Below are positions 59,983 through 64,000 of a stretch of DNA of 64,000 bases, piece after piece. A program made the translations under genes and the position numbers. The notes under the pieces were generated by a model that was not told the origin of the DNA, did no database searches, and saw only the letters and a program-made list of their open reading frames with translations. Source of the DNA: Gordoniibacillus chartarius (lineage in GTDB: Bacteria; Bacillota; Bacilli; Paenibacillales; NBRC-103111); the NCBI RefSeq assembly GCF_042432825.1, contig NZ_JBHLWN010000049.1, forward strand, positions 62,001 through 126,000. The letters run 5' to 3'. The first letter of the stretch is position 1. The number at the start of each line of letters is the position of its first letter.

Positions 59983-61353
59983 GAACACGATCTCCCGATT
60001 GTCGGCGGATTTACGGGCTTGATGCACCGATGAGACTTCCTTCTTCCAATGCCGGCGCATGAGCAGCGTCAGTCCGGCGATGACGGCGACAAACCCGAGG
60101 CTGATGTAAAATCCCGGGCGGCTCATCGAGCTGAACAGCGTCCCCGTCACGGCCAGCAGGACCAGCGCCATCCCGGCGAACCGCTTCGTCTGGCCCCAGG
60201 CGCCAAGCTTCAGCAGCTTGCCGGACGTGATCAGGATAAACATCCAATTGTACAGCAGCATCAGTCCCGCCGCGGTCGTGATATATTCATACACGCTTTC
60301 CGGCATTAGCAAAGCGAACACAACGGAGGCCGTTAACCCGGCGGCGCTCAATCCTACGGCGCTGAACGGCTTCTTGTTCCCTTTGCCTTTCCCTTCGAAC
60401 ACGTGCGGCGCATCCCCGTCATTCGCCATTGTCACGACGATGGTCGTAATCGCGAACAGCGACGCCGTCATCGTCGAGAAGCCGGCGATAATCAGCACGG
60501 CGTTGAACAGGTGCGGCACGAACGTCAGATGATAGTCGGCAAGCGCTACGACGAAGGGACTTTCCTTCGCTGCATACGCCGTATAAGGCTCCAGCATGAG
60601 CGCCAGGCCAATCGATAAAACATAGATGGAAGCGAGGACGAGCAGCATGATTTTACCGGCCTTCGGCGCTTCGCTCGGCTTGTTCAGCCGGGTCGCCATC
60701 AAACCGATGACTTCAAGCCCGCCATAGCCGTAAAATGCGAAAATCAGCGCCGCCCACAGTCCGGTCATCCCGTTCGGCAGCCAATTCACCGGCAGGGCCG
60801 GACCGTGCTCGTTCGTCTTGAACATGCCGAATACGGCAAGCAGTGCAAGAATAATGAACATGACGATAGCGGACGTCTTCAGGACGGCAAAAACATTTTC
60901 CATCCGTTCGAACCCCTTCGTCCCCAAGATGATGATCACGAGACCGAGAGCGCCGTAAATCGCCGCGAACACCCACATAGCCACTTGAGGAAACCAGAAT
61001 CGCGAAAATAATGCGAGCGCCGACAGCTGGCTCCCGACGATCAGCAGCTCCGACGACCAATAGCCCCATCCGCTGCTGAAGCCGGCCCACCGCCCGAACG
61101 CCTTCTTGGCGTAAGAACGAAACGAGCCCTCCAGCGGCTCCTTCGCTGTCATCAGCGCCAGCTTATCGAAGACGACATACGTCGTGAAAGCTGCAATGAC
61201 GTATGCAGCGAGTACCGCGGCCCCGCCCAATTGGATGGCAATATGCGATCCCAGAAAAAAACCTGTACCGATCGTACAGGCGATCCCCAGCAGCGATAGC
61301 TGCCACCACTTCAGCTTCTTCTCCCCATGACCTGAGGCTTTGCTTTGCGCCAT
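59878..61353 (-). CDS. APC superfamily amino acid permease
   Basis: 491 residues, about 12 membrane helices. Motifs: WWQLSLLGIACTIGTGFFLGSHIAIQLGG (helix 1, substrate site), PLEGSFRSYAKKAFGRWAGFSSGWGYW and AFYGYGGLEVIGLMATRLNKPSEAPKAG. It imports an amino acid by proton symport. The C-terminal 60 residues are polar. Its 3' end overlaps the LysE-type exporter gene by 105 bp, so antisense effects are possible. Confidence 0.93.
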   Translation of the reverse strand: MAQSKASGHGEKKLKWWQLSLLGIACTIGTGFFLGSHIAIQLGGAAVLAAYVIAAFTTYVVFDKLALMTAKEPLEGSFRSYAKKAFGRWAGFSSGWGYWSSELLIVGSQLSALALFSRFWFPQVAMWVFAAIYGALGLVIIILGTKGFERMENVFAVLKTSAIVMFIILALLAVFGMFKTNEHGPALPVNWLPNGMTGLWAALIFAFYGYGGLEVIGLMATRLNKPSEAPKAGKIMLLVLASIYVLSIGLALMLEPYTAYAAKESPFVVALADYHLTFVPHLFNAVLIIAGFSTMTASLFAITTIVVTMANDGDAPHVFEGKGKGNKKPFSAVGLSAAGLTASVVFALLMPESVYEYITTAAGLMLLYNWMFILITSGKLLKLGAWGQTKRFAGMALVLLAVTGTLFSSMSRPGFYISLGFVAVIAGLTLLMRRHWKKEVSSVHQARKSADNREIVFSAEQGAVRFEPEIKAEADQRKSGYNRNHGKEPAR

Positions 61354-61379
61354 CCGTCCGCACCCTCCCGCTATCCCGC

Positions 61380-61763
61380 TTAACGTGATGTTCTTTGGCT
61401 AAACAAACCGATGACGCCGACCAGCCCGAGCAGTCCGAGCCATCCCCAGCCTGTACCCGTATTCGCCGATTGAGCCGTGGTAACCCCTTGGGTCCGAACC
61501 GTACCTCCCGCTGTAGCGTCCCGGTCATCCACAACCCAATAGGCCGGGGAACGCGACAATCCCATCCAGTCCGTTGCCGACGGTCCCGTCTGAATAATGC
61601 TGCGCTGATCGACTCCGGAAATGCCGCTCGTATTGACGTCGTTCGTTTCGGAACGATCAACGGGATCGGCCCGAAGCTCCTCGGCATAACATACGGGCCC
61701 TGCAAGCTGGCAGATCAGTGCCGCAGCAGCGGCTGCTGATGCAATTTTTCGTTTCACAGGCAT
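61380..61763 (-). CDS. WGxxGW family small exported protein
   Basis: 127 residues. Signal peptide (basic KRK, hydrophobic core, cleavage near CYA), a polar middle and a C-terminal WGWLGLLGLVGVIGLFSQR motif, the mark of the WGxxGW family, common in Bacillales. The C-terminal helix with terminal Arg resembles sorting-signal tails. Function unknown. AGGAG precedes the ATG at 61763. The APC gene starts 26 bp downstream on the same strand. Confidence 0.82.
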   Translation of the reverse strand: MPVKRKIASAAAAAALICQLAGPVCYAEELRADPVDRSETNDVNTSGISGVDQRSIIQTGPSATDWMGLSRSPAYWVVDDRDATAGGTVRTQGVTTAQSANTGTGWGWLGLLGLVGVIGLFSQRTSR

Positions 61764-61909
61764 TCCACTCCTTTTGGCGTTAGCTTTCCCGCTGGAGTGC
61801 GGCCGCTATTCTTCATGGGCGCCGTTTTGGGCCGGAACGGGATATTATTGCTTGGAGGTGCAAACCCTAGACGTACAACACGGATTATCGAAAGGATGGG
61901 ATAGAACGT

Positions 61910-62269
61910 ATGAACGCTTTGCTTGAAAGCCGTTTCTTTTGGAAGCTGCTCGTCAATGGAGCCGCTCTTGTTGCCATGCTGATGTGGTTTACGGGAATTT
62001 CGTTCGGTGCGTCCTTGATCATTGCCGTTCTTCTCGCTTCCACCGCTTATGTCGTCGGGGACAAAATCATCCTGCGCTGGACGAATAATCTGGTCGCCAC
62101 TGCAGCCGATTTCGGCCTCGTCTTCGTTGCGTTATGGTTTATTGCATGGCGTTCCAATTTGGATTACTCTTGGCTGGAGCTGACGGTTACGTCGGCGGTC
62201 ATTGCGGCGATCGAGTATATGTATCATCTGTTTCTATTCGGTTACGACAAGCCGGAGAAAATTTGGTAG
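61910..62269 (+). CDS. DUF2512 (YndM-like) membrane protein
   Basis: 119 residues with four membrane helices (LVNGAALVAMLMWFTGISF, SLIIAVLLASTAYVVGD, DFGLVFVALWFIAW, LTVTSAVIAAIEYMYHLFLFG). It matches the DUF2512/YndM family found in spore-forming Bacilli; function unknown. AAAGGATGGGA lies before ATG 61910. Confidence 0.85.
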   Translation: MNALLESRFFWKLLVNGAALVAMLMWFTGISFGASLIIAVLLASTAYVVGDKIILRWTNNLVATAADFGLVFVALWFIAWRSNLDYSWLELTVTSAVIAAIEYMYHLFLFGYDKPEKIW

Positions 62270-62396
62270 GCCCTTATTTTTGGATGAAATATCCGCGAGA
62301 CAATTTGTCATCAAAATGCAATCCGATTTTCATCTCCCTTTAAGGAAGCAAGCCTATAATAAAACCCGACCCCCTTTTCATATTATATACACTTAA

Positions 62397-62430
62397 GACC
62401 CGCAGCCTGTAGCTGCGGGTCTCCTTCTGC
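62397..62430. terminator. Terminator between DUF2512 and RNase J genes
   Basis: GACCCGCAGC (62397-62406) and GCTGCGGGTC (62412-62421) form a 10-bp stem with a 5-nt loop, followed by a T/C-rich tail; the flanking genes converge on it. Confidence 0.75.
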
Positions 62431-62449
62431 TTCCGGAGCTCCGCTCCGT

Positions 62450-64000
62450 TCATATTTCCGTAATCATGGCTACGATCATGGGCCTCCTCTTCGTTTGCTC
62501 GAACAGAAAGCGCCCCAAGCTCTCCTTAACGTTTCGCCTCAATTCATGCAGCCGGGCATCCGGTTTTTCCAGAAACAAATGGACAGATTTTTCGACGATC
62601 TGTTTGGCTTGCTCCAACAAGTCCTCCGAGCCCCGATCGTACACAAACCCTCTCGAGACGATATCCGGCCCCGATAACATCGTATTAAGCGATTTGCTGA
62701 GGGTAACGACGACCACCAAAATCCCGTCCTGAGACAGCGATCTCCTGTCCCGCAAAACAATGTTGCCTACATCCCCCACAAGGCCATCCACCAGCGTCCT
62801 GCCTGCCGGCACTTTGCCCGCTACACGCCCTTCGCCGTTTTGGAATTCAACCACGTCGCCGTTTTCGATGATGAATACATGATCCTTCTTAATCCCAACC
62901 GCCTCAGCCAATCTCTTATGCTGATGCAGCATGCGGAATTCTCCGTGAACCGGGATCACATATCGAGGCCGCATCAAATGCAGCATCAGCTTAAGCTCTT
63001 CCTGGCTGGCATGCCCGGATACATGCATTCCCGTCGCCGAACCCGGCCCGTAGATCACATGCGCTCCGAGCTTGAACAAGTCGTCAACCGTACGGGATAA
63101 ATTCCGTTCGTTCCCCGGGATCGGCCCTGCAGAAATGATGACGGTATCGCCGGGAATCACCTCCACTTGACGGTGATTGTTACGGGCCAGACGCGACAGC
63201 GCAGCCATCGGCTCCCCTTGGCTTCCCGTACATAGGACCGCTATTCGATCAAGCGGAAGCTTGGCAATGTCTTCAGGCTCGATGAGGATCCCGTCGGGAA
63301 TTTGCAGATAGCCCAGCCTTACTGAAACGTCCACGACATTGACCATGCTTCTGCCGATTAAAGCGACCTTCCGCCCCGTTGCGCGCGCAGCCTCGAAAAC
63401 CTGCTGAAGCCGATGCACGTTGGAGGCGAACGTTGCGACGAATACTTTCTGCTCCGCAGCCCGGAACACCTCTTCCACATGCTTGCCCACCACTCGCTCC
63501 GATGGAGTAAATCCGGGGCGCTCCGCATTCGTACTTTCCGATACGAGCGCAAGAACACCGCTTTTCCCTATATCGGCGAGGCGGTGGAGGTCGGCGGACT
63601 CTTCGTTAACCGGCGTCAAATCGAACTTAAAGTCCCCTGTATGTACGATGGTCCCCGCAGGCGTTTCAAATACAACCCCAAGACAATCCGGGATGCTGTG
63701 ATTCGTTTTGAAAAATGACACGTCCACCTCTCCAAACTTCAGCCGAGAATCCGGTGTAACGGTATTCAGCTCGATCGTTCCCAGCAGGTCCGCTTCTTTG
63801 AGCTTGATCTCAACAAGCCCCAATGTCAGCTCCGTACCGTACAAAGGAATTTGAAGCTGCTTCAAAATATAAGGCAGTCCGCCGATATGGTCCTCATGTC
63901 CATGAGTTAAAATCATACCCTTTACCCGGTCACGGTGCTCTACCAAGTGCGTGATATCCGGAACGATCAAATCGATGCCGGGAAGGTCATCGCCCGGAAA
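62450..64000 (-). CDS. Ribonuclease J family (3' part; 5' end beyond the window)
   Basis: About 516 residues visible, with no start codon: the frame is open to base 64000, so about 45 N-terminal residues are missing. Motifs of the metallo-beta-lactamase/beta-CASP fold: LTHGHEDHIGGLPY (zinc ligands), FKTNHSIPDCLG, HTGDFKFD, FATFASNVHRLQQVFEAA, VLCTGSQGEPMAALSRLA, and MHVSGHASQEELKLMLHLMRPRYVIPVHGEFRML. RNase J acts as 5'-3' exonuclease and endonuclease in mRNA decay. The symbol rnjA or rnjB cannot be decided without the N-terminus and an alignment. Confidence 0.93.
   Translation of the reverse strand, partial: FPGDDLPGIDLIVPDITHLVEHRDRVKGMILTHGHEDHIGGLPYILKQLQIPLYGTELTLGLVEIKLKEADLLGTIELNTVTPDSRLKFGEVDVSFFKTNHSIPDCLGVVFETPAGTIVHTGDFKFDLTPVNEESADLHRLADIGKSGVLALVSESTNAERPGFTPSERVVGKHVEEVFRAAEQKVFVATFASNVHRLQQVFEAARATGRKVALIGRSMVNVVDVSVRLGYLQIPDGILIEPEDIAKLPLDRIAVLCTGSQGEPMAALSRLARNNHRQVEVIPGDTVIISAGPIPGNERNLSRTVDDLFKLGAHVIYGPGSATGMHVSGHASQEELKLMLHLMRPRYVIPVHGEFRMLHQHKRLAEAVGIKKDHVFIIENGDVVEFQNGEGRVAGKVPAGRTLVDGLVGDVGNIVLRDRRSLSQDGILVVVVTLSKSLNTMLSGPDIVSRGFVYDRGSEDLLEQAKQIVEKSVHLFLEKPDARLHELRRNVKESLGRFLFEQTKRRPMIVAMITEI

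Overview
The window looks like a chromosomal segment of a spore-former-type Firmicute of the Paenibacillaceae (Paenibacillus, Cohnella or a relative). The evidence is a B. subtilis-like pur gene order under a guanine riboswitch, CUT1 sugar transporters paired with YesM-type kinases and AraC-type response regulators, an SLH surface protein, a copper-amine-oxidase-stalk protein, ComFB, a DUF2512 protein, a WGxxGW protein, AGGAGG-type ribosome binding sites, and high-GC, GCC/GGC-rich coding. Species is inference.

Layout. 1-13.8 kb: a mixed block of secreted or membrane proteins (phosphodiester glycosidase, 5'-nucleotidase, an ABC exporter fused to a cNMP-binding domain, a lipoprotein sugar dehydrogenase preceded by a metallophosphatase gene with a premature stop), a 2Fe-2S ferredoxin, a PhyH oxygenase divergent from an AraC regulator, a DinB fusion protein, and a DODA-type dioxygenase coupled to a WYL regulator. 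13.9-16.2 kb: comFB and an AT-rich scar with a truncated ABC exporter and two odd reading frames. 16.2-18.6 kb: thiC behind a TPP riboswitch. 18.6-30.2 kb: a stalk-domain protein, a solute-binding lipoprotein, a repeat-filled intergenic region, then permease-permease-binding protein-histidine kinase-response regulator, a complete sugar uptake and sensing module. 30.2-38.2 kb: SLH protein, PrsA-like foldase, a 14-unit repeat array, a histidine kinase divergent from an HtrA protease. 38.2-54 kb: a 13-gene purine operon on the minus strand (purE-K-B-C-S-Q-L-F-M-N, stand-alone AICAR transformylase, PurO-type IMP cyclohydrolase, purD). 54.2-59.3 kb: RpiR regulator, nagB, nagA and a 7TM-type histidine kinase. 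59.3-64 kb: LysE exporter overlapping an APC permease tail to tail, WGxxGW protein, DUF2512 protein and the 3' part of an RNase J gene.

Most notable: three intergenic arrays (22.2, 34.1 and 51.1 kb) are built from 51-53 bp units, each carrying a hairpin core of similar design. The two 14-unit arrays share the same 25-nt core in opposite orientation but have different linkers, and one of them splits the pur operon between purK and purB. A fourth array (22.4-22.8 kb) has a 114-bp period and seven dyad-symmetric sites. The last two steps of IMP synthesis use two separate proteins instead of bifunctional PurH. The TPP riboswitch leader contains an 11-nt strand exactly complementary to the 5' part of its own aptamer, and the thiC leader terminator is duplicated on the far side of the aptamer.
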